Source: Primula veris (lineage: Eukaryota; Streptophyta; Magnoliopsida; Ericales; Primulaceae). From it: a stretch of 64,000 bases of DNA. Shown piece after piece: positions 9,770 through 20,273 of the stretch. The position numbers and the translations under genes are program-made. Within the stretch, counting starts at the first letter, position 1. Each line of letters opens with the position of its first letter. The stretch covers positions 15,257,197-15,321,196 of the forward strand of contig OY821741.1 of assembly GCA_963682055.1 (NCBI GenBank). The letters run 5' to 3'. The notes beneath the pieces are model-generated. The model made no database searches. It was not told the origin of the DNA and saw nothing but the letters and a program-made list of their open reading frames with translations.

Positions 9770-11442
9770 ATGACACCAGGTTTGGATATGATAAGGAGCG
9801 TGGGTTTTATCTCATAAATGATGAAGTGACAGTGCATCGTGAAAATAATGTGGTGACAAATGTTGAGAACCCAATAACATTCTATTCTGGAAAACAAGGC
9901 AAAAGAGGCATGTCATCAGAGCAACAAAAGAATTTGTCTAAAGAAACAATATCCTCCTACTTTCATTTGCAAATTCCCGAAGCTGCAAAAGAACTCAAAA
10001 TCGGGTTACAGAGTCTGAAAAAAAGATGCAGAGAGGTTGGGATTAGTCGCTGGCCTCATAGGAAGATTATGAGTCTCCAAACTCTCATGGAACATGTTCA
10101 GGTTTTCTTCTTTTTGTTCTACATATACAGGCTTCGTTTAGTGGATTCTTATATATTTAGGAAACTATTCTTCTTTAAAGGTGGTTAGAAAGATAATTTG
10201 AAGCACGCACGCACAAAAAAATGTGTATGTGTCGATATCAGTTCGACACTTTTTCCACGTGTTGGAAAATACAATTCCCGTGACATTGAGTTATTGAATG
10301 ATTTTTCTTTTTTTCTTTTTTTTTAAAAAAAAATTATTAAAAGATTTGAGCATTAGAACACTTCCGCGTAGACACTTTGAATAGTTCCTTGCATGTCATT
10401 AACATTTTAGAAACACAAGAAAATGAAACACAAAATACACCATAAAGTATAAACCAAGTCCATAACTTTCAATTTTTACAATTTGTCTCAAAAAAGGATG
10501 AGATATTTAGAAACAAAGTTTTACTTAATATATCAGTAAATTTTCTTCTTTCTGTAAAATAAATATATATATTAATTTACATAGTTTTATTTAATAATAA
10601 ACCTATAATTGTTAATTGTCTTTTCCTAACGGTGTCGTGTTCTATCATTTCTTGTCGATGTGAGATGTATTTTACCAATTTTCGAAATTTCTGTGCTCAC
10701 CCCATTTTGAAGGATATCTTGCATACTGTTTATTGGTTCTGGATACACTTTATACCATTTCGAAGCTTTTGTGTAGTACTTCTTCTCATAACTAAGTAGG
10801 AACTGTTCTGTGAAGTTTGACCCGTACGAACCGGACCACAAAGTTAGGCAACACCGGTTTTAATAAAACAAAACTCCAACACTTTTATTTTTTTATAAAT
10901 TGGATAAGGGACTATTTCATCACAGCATAAGAACACCGATATTCATTATGGTCCCCCACGCTAAAGGCTAAAATATGGGATGCACCTAGTAATACTAATC
11001 TGTATTTGTTCTGTTTGTTCTTAGTAGTAATTTCTATTTTACGTTTTCGTTTTGTTTCACTGGTTTCATAGCAAAGGTTACCGAGTATTGCCAAGAAGCT
11101 TTCACGTTCTAGCTAGAAATCATAATTTTCTTAGAAGTTTTACGATGTTTGGTTGTCTTAAAACCTGAGTTTTCTCCATTTTGTTTTTAGGTGAAAATTA
11201 GAATTTTCAAGCAAAATGAACACCTGTCTTTTCCTTTCCTAAAAATATAGCCAAAATCTAGCCTAGAGTTTTAAATTTTCGAATGTCAATATATTTTACT
11301 GACACACATGATGTAGGAGGAAGCTAAAGACGGAGACGGCATATCGATCGGCCGGGACATCAATATTTTGAAGGAAGAACTTGATATACTGAAAAAAACC
11401 CTAATAATAAACTCCAGGAGAGCACAAAGAAGCTTAGGCTAG
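9770..11442 (+). CDS. RWP-RK domain transcription factor, RKD-like, C-terminally truncated (unit 1)
   Basis: Exon a (9770-10101) follows a GGGCAG acceptor and encodes 110 residues after two bases of a split codon. Residues about 55-110 form the RWP-RK domain: NLSKETISSYFHLQIPEAAK, then SLKKRCREVG and the signature RWPHRK (residues 93-98), closing SLQTLMEHVQ. This is a nuclear DNA-binding domain of the RKD/NLP family. The RWPHRK form and lack of a PB1 region point to RKD. Exon b begins at 11317 in phase 0 and encodes EEAKDGDGISIGRDINILKE plus a short helix. It stops at TAG 11440-11442, although the frame continues to a strong donor (AAG/GTACGT) at 11499. The start is unresolved: either an upstream exon (gene A exon 2 is phase-compatible) or the in-frame ATG at 9910, giving about 105 residues. 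Intron 1 (10102-11316) is AT-rich and empty. Confidence 0.82.
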
Positions 11443-12517
11443 CTAGCTTGTCATTATCAAGCTGAATACCTAGAAAAAAAAAGGTTCATGGTTCTGAAGG
11501 TACGTCCATGATGTCAACAAATGATCATGATGATGATGGAGTTTAAGTACTTCGTCTGTTTGGATTCTGATTCTTATTAGGTTTTGTGTTTCTTTGATAA
11601 ACTAGGAAAATAACTAAATATACAAGTCTACATTCTTGTATCTGGAAATGTCTTACAACTTGTTTGTTGTAACCCTTAAGCCCAACTTCTTTGTTTTGTG
11701 TATAAGCTGCATTTCATGGTGATTGGTCAGCTTAAAAACAGTGAATATTTCTTTTGGCTTAGGAGAGAATCGAGAGTGAAAAACTTTAAATGGAATTAGC
11801 TCAATTAATATTCAGACTCAAGTATACCTTAGTTGCGGATTCTCTTGCAAAGATGGGAGCTCATGGAATAGATTTGATTTGTTTTGATGAGAGAGCCTTG
11901 AGAAGTAATATTCATGCAAGGATTAAAAAAACTTGAAAAGGAGGGCTGCACTTACATCCGATAATGGATATAGTTTGTTTTTGGTTTTTGTTTTTATGAA
12001 CATGTAATTTTTATTTCTTCCTAGTTTCTGTTTGTAACTTGGTCCATTTATTGAAATAATAAAAATGAGGGCTTTTCTCCTCTTTAAAAAAAAAAATACT
12101 CAAGTATACCTTCATGTTTGCTCAACAGTTACAAACCTAACAAGCATTCTATTTGAGTTTATTTTATAATAACTTAGTAAATATATATATATATATATCT
12201 CATACTGTTTATTCTTTCAAACTTTCCAGCTCGTAATTGAAATTATGAAGCAAGAGGGAGCGAAGGACTTGAACAACAAAAAGCGCTTGTTTGAACCATC
12301 ACTTATTCAACCGGTGACTGAAAATATGGAAATAACAATAGCTTCATTACCCACCGATAAGACCCCTGAGAAGTCAGTGATGACACCTCAAGGCTCGCTG
12401 ATGTCATCGCCCCATAAAGATCATGACAATATAAAGGCTCAAACCAGTCTGAATAAAATCATGATCAGAATGGCTCACAGCCGTTGGATCAATCTGATGA
12501 CCACAATGCAGACGTGA
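11317..12517 (+). pseudogene. Post-stop remainder of the RWP-RK gene: rest of exon b plus exon c (unit 1)
   Basis: After the TAG at 11440 the frame reads LACHYQAEYLEKKRFMVLK to the donor at 11499, in phase 0. Exon c (12230-12517) follows a TTTCCAG acceptor, also in phase 0. It reads LVIEIMKQEGAKDLNNKKR, then a Ser/Thr/Pro-rich tail ending MTTMQT and TGA at 12515. Matching phases on both sides and an open frame across about 95 codons indicate that this was the C-terminus of a longer RWP-RK protein, now cut off by one nonsense codon. The intron (11500-12229) contains a LINE insertion and an (AT)9 tract at 12181-12198. Alternative splicing around the TAG, or a separate transcript using ATG 12245, cannot be excluded. 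Confidence 0.6.
11831..12097 (+). mobile_element. 5'-truncated LINE tail with RNase H end and poly(A) (unit 1)
   Basis: Flanked by a perfect 15-bp target-site duplication ACTCAAGTATACCTT (11816-11830 and 12098-12112), and ends in a run of 11 A and one T. The 5' end is inside a coding frame (11832-11936) reading VADSLAKMGAHGIDLICFDE and ending ARIKKT then TGA. The VADSLAKMG motif is the C-terminal part of the RNase H domain found in plant L1-type LINEs. The rest is 3' UTR. It is a classic dead-on-arrival insertion in the last intron of the RWP-RK gene. Confidence 0.88.
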
Positions 12518-13746
12518 AGAATGTCTTACAGCCGTTAGATTATGTTCCTGTCAGATTTCGTCGGTTGATGACGATGGTGATGCACATGAAGGCTAATGTT
12601 ATACTCTCCACATCAAAGTTGTGAAAAATGTTGATGAAATTTTTAGTTGTTTTGCAGTTTTACCCAAAAAATATATAATCTTTGTTTGTGATAAACTTGT
12701 GTAGTACTGTTCTTTTATTGGACCTTCTTATTCACGTGTTGTTACTTTGTTACTGACTTTTCAGATCCTCATATTAATTAAAAAAAAACAATATAATAAT
12801 ATATATCCATGATTTTATGCTTTCTTTATTGTATATTTAACTTGTTATGTTTTTGTTTGTTATACATGTTTTTTTTTTGCTTACATGCTAATAGCGCTTG
12901 ATTTATGTTGTGTATTGAATTTTGCTAATAATATTATATGCTCATGCTGCTGCTTTATGCTTTACAAGTTTCCCTTCTTTGATGTTGTGTACATGATTTT
13001 TCATCTTTGATGGTTTTTTTTAAAGTTTATAGTATATTTCATTGCCTGGTTCATATAATAATGCTCACATACTGTAATTTCTTTAACGCATGTTGATTTG
13101 ACTTTGTAAATATTATGTTTTTTTTTTTACCAAGGATGTGATATTCAAGTTGCCGAATTTGAGTTAATTAGAGGGTAATACTTATGTATTTTCGATGTCC
13201 TTAACCTATATAAACTTTTTCAATGGCATGTTATTATTTGTAGTAGTGCACATTATTTTTTCCTTACTAAAGACGGTAATATCTATAAATGATTTCAATT
13301 TTCTCATACTGAAAATGTGTGAGGAAAACATGATTTGTTTCATACCAAACTTGTGGATAGAGTAGAGTGTAAACGTTAAAAGGATGACCATGCATATATT
13401 TTTTTAATTAAAAATGGGAGACCCATTATTTCATTAATTTTGAATTTTAATTGGCCTACGACCTTATTACAAATGAAACAACAGAAAAATGAAAAGCTTG
13501 GGGACCAAAAGAAAAAACAAAAAAGTTCAACTCCTTCACTGAAAACAGTCCAAACTTCCACCTTTTAATATTTTGCATCTTCTCTATTTCTGCGAAACTC
13601 AATTGCAGATTGAAAACAGAGCTTTTAAATCCATAGGATGAACTGATGATATTGGAGTAATCGCCACCTAATGTATAAGAACAGATATTCTCTTCTTCTA
13701 AGCATTAATTTTCTTGTCACCAATTGCGCTACCTTAAACCGAATAA
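12518..13746. other. 3' flank of the RWP-RK gene (unit 1)
   Basis: T-rich DNA with several long T and A runs and no supported gene. The two 61-codon minus-strand frames at 13206-13391 and 13376-13561 have hydrophobic or Phe-rich composition from T-rich sequence and no motif. Confidence 0.5.
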
Positions 13747-14112
13747 TTAGCAACTGTCATAATCCCCATAATCATAGGGATCATAATAGTCGTTGATTGA
13801 TCTGGTCTTGTTTCTGTTATTATAACGATACATTTTGATTTTCCGATCTTCTGTGGAAATTTGTATTGCTTTCCATATTTTGGCTTGTTTCTTGTTTTTC
13901 TCTCATTCATCCACTTATGTTTCCCATTTGGATGAGTACATATCAACTACCATTTCAGCTTCATTTATATTTATATGCGCATGGATGATCTGGTTGTTTG
14001 GATCTATTTGCTTATCTGATCTAGAATTAATAATGGATGCATCTTCTCCACTTTCGTAATTTCTTTCTTCACTATATGCGCATGGGTTATCTGGTTGTTT
14101 GGCTCTATTCAG
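13747..14112 (-). pseudogene. Decayed minus-strand exon, Asn/Asp/Tyr-rich C-terminus (unit 1)
   Basis: One minus-strand frame is open from 14112 to 13747 except for two close stops (TAA at 13915-13917, TGA at 13903-13905). Upstream of the stops it reads NRAKQPDNPCAYSEERNYES and then an acidic stretch with EAEMVVDMYSSKWE. Downstream it reads KIWKAIQISTEDRKIKMYR and ends NDYYDPYDYGDYDSC, then TAA at 13747. The composition is strongly protein-like, but I recognise no family. A 27-bp near-direct repeat (AACAACCAGAT...GCATATA) lies within it. Either a pseudogene or two exons with an unseen intron. Confidence 0.4.
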
Positions 14113-14401
14113 TTAATTTACTAGGGTATTATGTACTTTCAGTAAAAACACAACAATCATAGAAACTTACTTTTGCGTTCTGTAAATTATGTATTTGACA
14201 CTCCATTTCCACAAATGTTACACTAGGTCAAAGATTTGGAATGAAACTTATTCAATCATGTTGGATTAAGAGTTGATTTTTTTATTATTTATTTAAACTA
14301 AATTGTTAAAATATGTTTTTAAACTGGAGAATCAAATCTATACATTTGTTAGAATCCTAGTAATTATTCCTATCATTTGTTTGTTTAACTAATTGTGTTA
14401 A

Positions 14402-15301
14402 TGATGGAGGTTAAAAATTAGGATTAGCACCCCGCGGACGATTGTAATACACGCGGTGTGAAACCTATCAATGAACACGGCGTTAATGAGCATTTAATGG
14501 CCACATCGAAGGGAGCAGATAGGGTTCTGAACCCGGTTTCCTCACCGAGTAGCTTATCAGCAAGATAACCTCTGAAAGATATTCATGTATTTAGATAATC
14601 AATCAAATATCCTATGGAGGAAAAAAGACACCAAATTTATACACATACCTCATAAATATAGGGTCAAACACTTAAATATACTTCTTTTTTTTTACCAAGA
14701 TACATTATTTAAGCACAAAGGAAACTATATCCATCAGTAAGAATAGAAGATAGGCGAGGAGCCCACGTCAGGGCCTCCTCGCCAAGGGATATTCGACTAT
14801 CCAAGGAGAAGTGGCGTCGCCCTTTCGGGCTTGGCAAGTCGGTGAAAAATACATGAGATGTAGTAGAATATATATCAACATGGTATTAGGGATACACGAA
14901 CATATAAAGAAGATATGATTGGTAAGATCATGCCAATCATGAAAGATACGCCCTAAATCGCATCCACAACATATATAATGGGTTCATAATCGAAGAAGGA
15001 GATCATCTGAACCCTTACAAACTCATATATACACCTAATTATCCGATACTATTAACCCTTCTTCCATTCAATGCACTTTTATATTTATTATCTAAACCAT
15101 AGAGGTTTAACCTTCTCACAGCTCCATCCAACGATGAAGGTTAAACGGTTGTCAAACCATCAAGTCCCCCTTGATCTTACCTATTTATGCACAACTCATA
15201 AAACCATCAAGTCCGTATCAAGCCCTAGAAAGGAGCTTTTTCATTGGCTCACAGCATGGGAGTGAATTTAACGCACTAGACCTAAGATTTAAGGTCTATC
15301 A
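14402..15301 (+). repeat. 5' LTR (unit 1)
   Basis: 900 bp, TG...CA ends. It lacks an ~80-bp segment present in the 3' LTR (roughly 17945-18030) and its TATA region is weaker (ATATATAATGGG near 14971). It contains a GC-rich hairpin, GGCGAGGAGCCC to CCTCCTCGCC, at 14752-14784. Confidence 0.92.
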
Positions 15302-15303
15302 AT

Positions 15304-15320
15304 TGGCGCCATCAGTGGAA
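15304..15320 (+). other. Primer-binding-site region of the LTR element (unit 1)
   Basis: TGGCGCCATCAGTGG begins two bases after the 5' LTR. TGGCGCC is the usual start of a tRNA-Asp-type primer site in plant Ty3/gypsy elements; only the first seven bases match well. Confidence 0.5.
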
Positions 15321-15367
15321 AAGATCCACAGTTAAAAGCTTGGATTCGCTCTGCTAAGAAGTTAAGC

Positions 15368-16727
15368 ATGACCGATTCAAAGAAATTGAATCATCGACTT
15401 ACTGATCTTATTTCAGATGGCCAGAAAGATACCAATTCAAACAGAAAAGAACTAGCCCGAAGAGCACATCACGCTCATCACGGGGACGAATGATTCTAAT
15501 GCGAAAACCATCCCTCAAGTATTCTACACTCCTTCTGAGGGGTTGAACGCCTCTTCCTCAAATACCAAGTCCCTCGGGCATATCGAGAACGAACAGTACA
15601 AGGAGCTCAAAGCGGCTGCACGCCAGCGATCAATCGATTATGTGGAGGCTTCCTCTCGAAGTCATAGCGCTCCTATGATAACCAAATGCAAGAGGAAGTC
15701 CATATTCCTCCCCAAGCACATCGAAGACTTTAGGTTCATCTTGGAAAGAAAGAGGGGAAACCCTAAGCTACGGTTCGTGATCACGTGAGAGGACATATTC
15801 TACCTCAAGTAAGACTTCGACAAGGTTGCGGAGGTACTCGACGACGTGTACCAGAAGCCCCTTCCCTGTCAAAATAGAAGTGTGAAAGATTGGCTGGGAA
15901 GGGAAGCATACCCCGAGGACGAAGAACCAAGGAAGAAATACTATATCTCATCCGCAAGTGATGACGAAAGAGCACATCCCCTTCATCGGAAGAACCGCAA
16001 AGATGAGGATAGAGATGGGGTCCCCCAAGAGAAAAGATGGACCCTGAAGAGCATATGAACCAAGAGGTCTGAGAAATACCTTAAGATGACACCCTCTCCC
16101 CGGAGAAGAAGAGTCCTTGAAGAGACACCCTCTCCCCGAGAAAGAAGAACTATCATCAACTATACTGAAAAGATTAGAGGGAGACAGAGGTACATGACTC
16201 GAACGGGTTCAGACATAAGAGACTATATGAGAACAAGTCCATTTTCCTCCATGTCACAGAAGTTCAAAGATGCGTACCGACCGAGAGGCTACAGAAGATC
16301 TGTTCTCAACACCTATGACGAGACCACCTGTCCTATTGCTCACATGGATCACTTCCGAGGATTCATGGCCAAATTGTCTGAGGATCGAGATTGGCTCGCT
16401 AAGCTGTTCTTCATAACTCTTGGGGAAGCCGGCATGCATTGGATCAGGACCCTGTTAGACGGGTACATCCGGTGTTGGTATGACCTAATGAGGGACTTCC
16501 TTGATCAGTTCGAGCTATGCATTAGGAAAAATCTGGAGTCTGACCAGCTCCTTCGCATTCATATGAAAGAAGGAGAATGCATGAGCTCCTACTACAAGAG
16601 GTTCCATGATCTATATCACAAGATCGAGAGTTGTCCCGCCGACATAAAAATCCCGGCCTTCAGATATGGTCTTCCCTTGGACCACCCCACCAGGCTGAGC
16701 ATCGCTGCCACTCATCCAAGAACCTGA
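15368..16727 (+). pseudogene. Decayed retrotransposon gag (unit 1)
   Basis: Gag broken into several frames. The ATG at 15368 reads MTDSKKLNHRLTDLISDGQK and stops near 15493. Further blocks are 15543-15788 and 15846-16058, and the longest is 16086-16727 (213 codons). In the last, residues about 82-200 match the plant retrotransposon gag domain: HMDHFRGFMAKLSEDRDW, then WYDLMRDFLDQF and SSYYKRFHDLYHKIE. An Arg/Pro-rich repeat (TPSPR) precedes it. It would form the nucleocapsid shell in a live element. No zinc knuckle or pol follows, so it is non-functional. Confidence 0.85.
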
Positions 16728-17569
16728 ACGGAGGTGGAATGCATGGACAAGGAGCAAGAAAATCAAGAAGAGGAGCAATCTAATTTTTAGAGAGAGGATT
16801 TCATAAAAGCATAATAATAAAATCCACAATGATCCAATATTTATACAAGACAAAACACAATCAAGAACTCCTACAGAAAATACCTATAATGATGAGAAGG
16901 TCTTCCCCAAGTTTCGGTGTTTGTGTAGGGGTGGGAAAAGTGAAAGAGTGTTTAAACCGCCAAAGGGCCCACCACTTCCATAAATAGCTATAAAAGGTGT
17001 TCAACTTATTTTTGGCATGGCTTTCTATCAACATCCCATAAGGAGTAAGCTCTCCACCTCCCCACTATGCCGTCATACGCCTCGTATAAGGCGCAACTGC
17101 CATAAAAGATAAGAGGCAATAACAAATCCCCATGAAAAGGAACAAGCATACTTTGCTCCTTTTTAGCAAAGAGGGTAGACCTCGAGAAGGGGGGAGAATG
17201 TCATCGAATACATTGGTGGCCTGCAGCCCCTCCTTTCCTAATTGTTGTCTTTAAGGCAATTGTTGTATTCCTCGACAAGGAAGATCTCAAGTAAGTAAGA
17301 ATTCTTAGCACAAACCAAGATGTTTGTTCCGCCTCTCATGATGAATACAAGGGCAATAGGCGAGGAAAAAGAATGCCACATGTGATCCAAAGCTCCCACC
17401 GTCTGCTGAGGAATGGCGCGAAGGAGATTAGAATTCATAGTAGGGCTGAGAAATCTAATAAGCCAATGATCTCCCAAGGAGAATAATAAAGCAAGAGCTC
17501 TTAGAGCAAGAATAAGGATTTCATAACTGCGAGAGTCCGATCCTCGCCCTCCCACAGTAAGGGAGTTGT

Positions 17570-18532
17570 TGATGGAGGTCAAAAAATAGGGTTAGGAGCC
17601 ACGACGATTGTAATACATGCGGTCTAAAACCTAGCAATGAAAACGGAGTTAATGATCATTTAACGGCCCCATCGAGGGGATCAAATAGGGTTCTAAACCT
17701 GTTTCCCTCGACGAGTAGCTTATCAGTAAGGTAACCTCTGGAAGATATTCATATATTTAGATAATCAATCAGATATCACATGAAGAAAAAAAGACACCAA
17801 ATCTATATATACATATCTCATAAATATAGAGTCAAACACTTAAAAATACATTCCTTAATCACAAAGGAAAACATATCCATTAGCCAGACTAGGAGATAGG
17901 TGATGAGCCCACTTCAGGGGCTCCTCGCCAAGGGATATTCGACTAACCGAATGGATAAAGCTACAAGATCAATGCCTCCGAAGGCTAATAAAAGAGACAT
18001 GGTCCCCAGGAGAGCTCTCCTCACCAGTGAGGAGAAGTGGCGTCGCCCCTTCGGGCTAGCCAAGTCGGTGGAAATATATATGAGATATAGCAAAATGTAT
18101 CTCAGCATGGCATTAGTGATACACGAAGATATAAAGAAGATATGATTGGTAAGATCATACCAATCATGAAAGATACACCCTAGATCGCCTACAACACCTA
18201 TATAAGGGGCTCATAATCCAAGAAACAGATCATCTGAATCCATACAAACTCAGACATATACTTAATTATTGAGTAATATTAATCCTACTTACATTCAATA
18301 CACTTTTATATTTATTATCTTAACTCTAGAGTTTTAACCTCTCACAGCTCCGTCTGGCGGAAAAGGTTAAACGATGGTCAAACCACCAAGTTTCCCTTGA
18401 TTATATTTGTTTATTCGCAGGTTATAAAGAGCTAACAAGAAGTCTGTACCAAGCCCTATAAATGAGCTTTTTCATTGGCTCACAGCATGTGATTTAAGTT
18501 CACGCACTAGATCTAAGATTTAAGATCTATCA
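17570..18532 (+). repeat. 3' LTR (unit 1)
   Basis: 963 bp, TGATGGAGG to CTATCA, with a good TATA box (CTATATAAGG near 18190). It is the fuller LTR and keeps the segment lost from the 5' LTR. The 81-codon frame at 17900-18145 is LTR sequence, not a gene. Confidence 0.92.
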
Positions 18533-18626
18533 GTTAAGGTCTTGTTTTATTTTTTTAACATGTAAGTGAGTTGTATATTATTTGGTTAAAGTTATGGTTA
18601 CATTCACGTGTTGAATGATACAGTTA

Positions 18627-18847
18627 GGGTCCGTTTGGCAACATATTTTATTACTCGATTTTTGGATTTTAGATTTTAAACATCTGTAGTTCTTTGGCAA
18701 GTCAGATTATACAGCTTCTGAAAATCTGATTTTTAAGCTGAGAAATCTAAAAAATCTAAAATTTTAATATCTACATTTTTAGTGGATTCTCAAAACAGAT
18801 TTTTAAAATTTGATTTTGGATCAAATAATATGTTACCAAACACGGTC
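18627..18847. mobile_element. Harbinger/Tourist-like MITE, 221 bp (unit 1)
   Basis: Terminal inverted repeats GGGTCCGTTTGGCAACATAT and, reading inward from the other end, GACCGTGTTTGGTAACATAT. Flanked by TTA on both sides (18624-18626, 18848-18850), the target preference of PIF/Harbinger elements. No coding capacity; the interior is AT-rich and self-complementary. Confidence 0.82.
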
Positions 18848-18850
18848 TTA

Positions 18851-19959
18851 ATCTAATCATTTTCCAATTGTTAGATGTATTTGTGTACTGTGTGCAACAT
18901 TAGTTACATGTTCATTAAAATCTAATAATAAAATGCTGATTATTCCCATAAAACTATAGCAATATTTGATAATTTTACTTGGAAATTGAAATGATTATTT
19001 GTTAATTATTGTGATCAATTGTTATTATTAGCTATTGAAAAGGTAAAGTAATTAATTGCTGATTACTGAGATTATGATAATAATTTGTATATTGCGTATA
19101 GTAATAGTTATTTGCCAACTATTACACTCATGATAATTATTTGTTTATTAAACATATTAGTCATTTTTATTAGTATTGCTACATATTTTAAGTAATTGTT
19201 TAATTATTAAAAAAGATGGTGTTTAAGAATCTTAAACTTGATGGATTTTATAATTCGTTTATATTGGAATTATTTAATATAATTTTGTAATGAATGGCTA
19301 TAATTTCATTTGTCTAATTTACTGTTTTGGCCATTCACTACCCAGTTATATTAAAATGAATAGCGTCATTTTTTGGTAATTTATAGCTCAAAATACCGAA
19401 TTTTTGGCAATAAACAATGAGTCGGTAATGATTGGTTTAGTGAGCATAAAGTTACCCAACATTTTTAACTATTTGTTGTATATATATTGTCTTATGGTTA
19501 ATGTGATAGTGCCCAACATATAGAAAACTTATGCTCACAATGGGAATTTGAGAACTTCCAAAGTAAGCTGGTAATATATATGGTAACAATTCATGCCAAA
19601 TATCTGTGGATGGTTTGTGTCGTGGAGATATAAAATCAATTAGTATGAAGAGCAATTTTTTGTTTGTTTTTAGATCATTGGTTGATTCCATTTGGTCCCA
19701 TCCCAAATTAATTTTCATAATTGCTAAGTGGATCAACATATTTGTAATGATTTGTCCTGTCATCTTGAGCTTATGATATCGATTTTACCGCTTATTCCCA
19801 ATTCCCGAAACCTTAGGAACCAATTTGTGTTCCCCCTCTTGTTCCAACGCGGCCTGTTTCTTCTACTGCCACACCCCATGTCACGGGCTACCCCGAACCC
19901 GAAGGGTCTTGTGGCTAGCGGCTCTCTTCCCACACATTTTGCGTAATTTATGGACCAAT
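18851..19959. other. AT-rich gene-free stretch (unit 1)
   Basis: Very AT-rich with many ATTATT-like short repeats (about 18990-19220) and no supportable ORF. The 103-codon minus-strand frame at 19452-19763 has no motif I recognise. Confidence 0.5.
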
Positions 19960-20142
19960 TCAGTGTTGAAGATGTTCAACCGTGACATGAGGTTCCACAT
20001 GAACTTCTTCTAACGACCAAACTTGTACCTCATATATACTGATCTCCTTAGAAAAAGAATGTCCTAATTCGATCAAATACTCTAGAACTAATTGATGAAA
20101 ATGTCCATCAAAGGGTTGCTCACAATGCAACACATCAACCAA
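19960..20142 (-). pseudogene. Possible terminal exon on the minus strand (unit 1)
   Basis: A minus-strand frame reads VDVLHCEQPFDGHFHQLVLE, then YLIELGHSFSKEIS, and ends VEPHVTVEHLQH with TGA at 19960. It stays open upstream to about 20154 without an ATG. Composition is protein-like, so I take it as a last exon or a gene relic, family unknown. It could belong to the same minus-strand locus as the leader-like region at 20780-21095. Confidence 0.35.
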
Positions 20143-20273
20143 GTTGATGTCAGAGAGTCCTCATAAGCAAGAACTCATAAAAAAAAAATGAATTAAAAGA
20201 GTATGAAAATGCTTCTCTCTTTATTTTAATGAATAATCCAAACAAAGAAGCATACCTTAATCTTTCACAAAAT

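Larger units (their letters stand above)
14402..18532 (+). mobile_element. Non-autonomous Ty3/gypsy-type LTR retrotransposon (unit 1)
   Basis: Complete element of 4131 bp, starting TGATGGAGG and ending CTATCA, flanked by a 5-bp duplication GTTAA (14397-14401 and 18533-18537). LTRs are 14402-15301 and 17570-18532. The internal 2268 bp has only a decayed gag, with no protease, reverse transcriptase, RNase H or integrase. A purine tract GAAGGGGGGAGAATG sits at about 17185-17200, well before the 3' LTR. The 17200-17569 segment between them has no coding match. The two LTRs differ by many substitutions and an ~80-bp gap, so the insertion is old. Confidence 0.92.

Noticed and set aside
14752..14784. 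GC-rich hairpin as a terminator or riboswitch
   Set aside because: It is part of the LTR and recurs, diverged, in the 3' LTR; bacterial-type terminators do not apply here.
16611..16853. Minus-strand leucine-rich frames in the retrotransposon
   Set aside because: Shadows of the gag sequence on the opposite strand.
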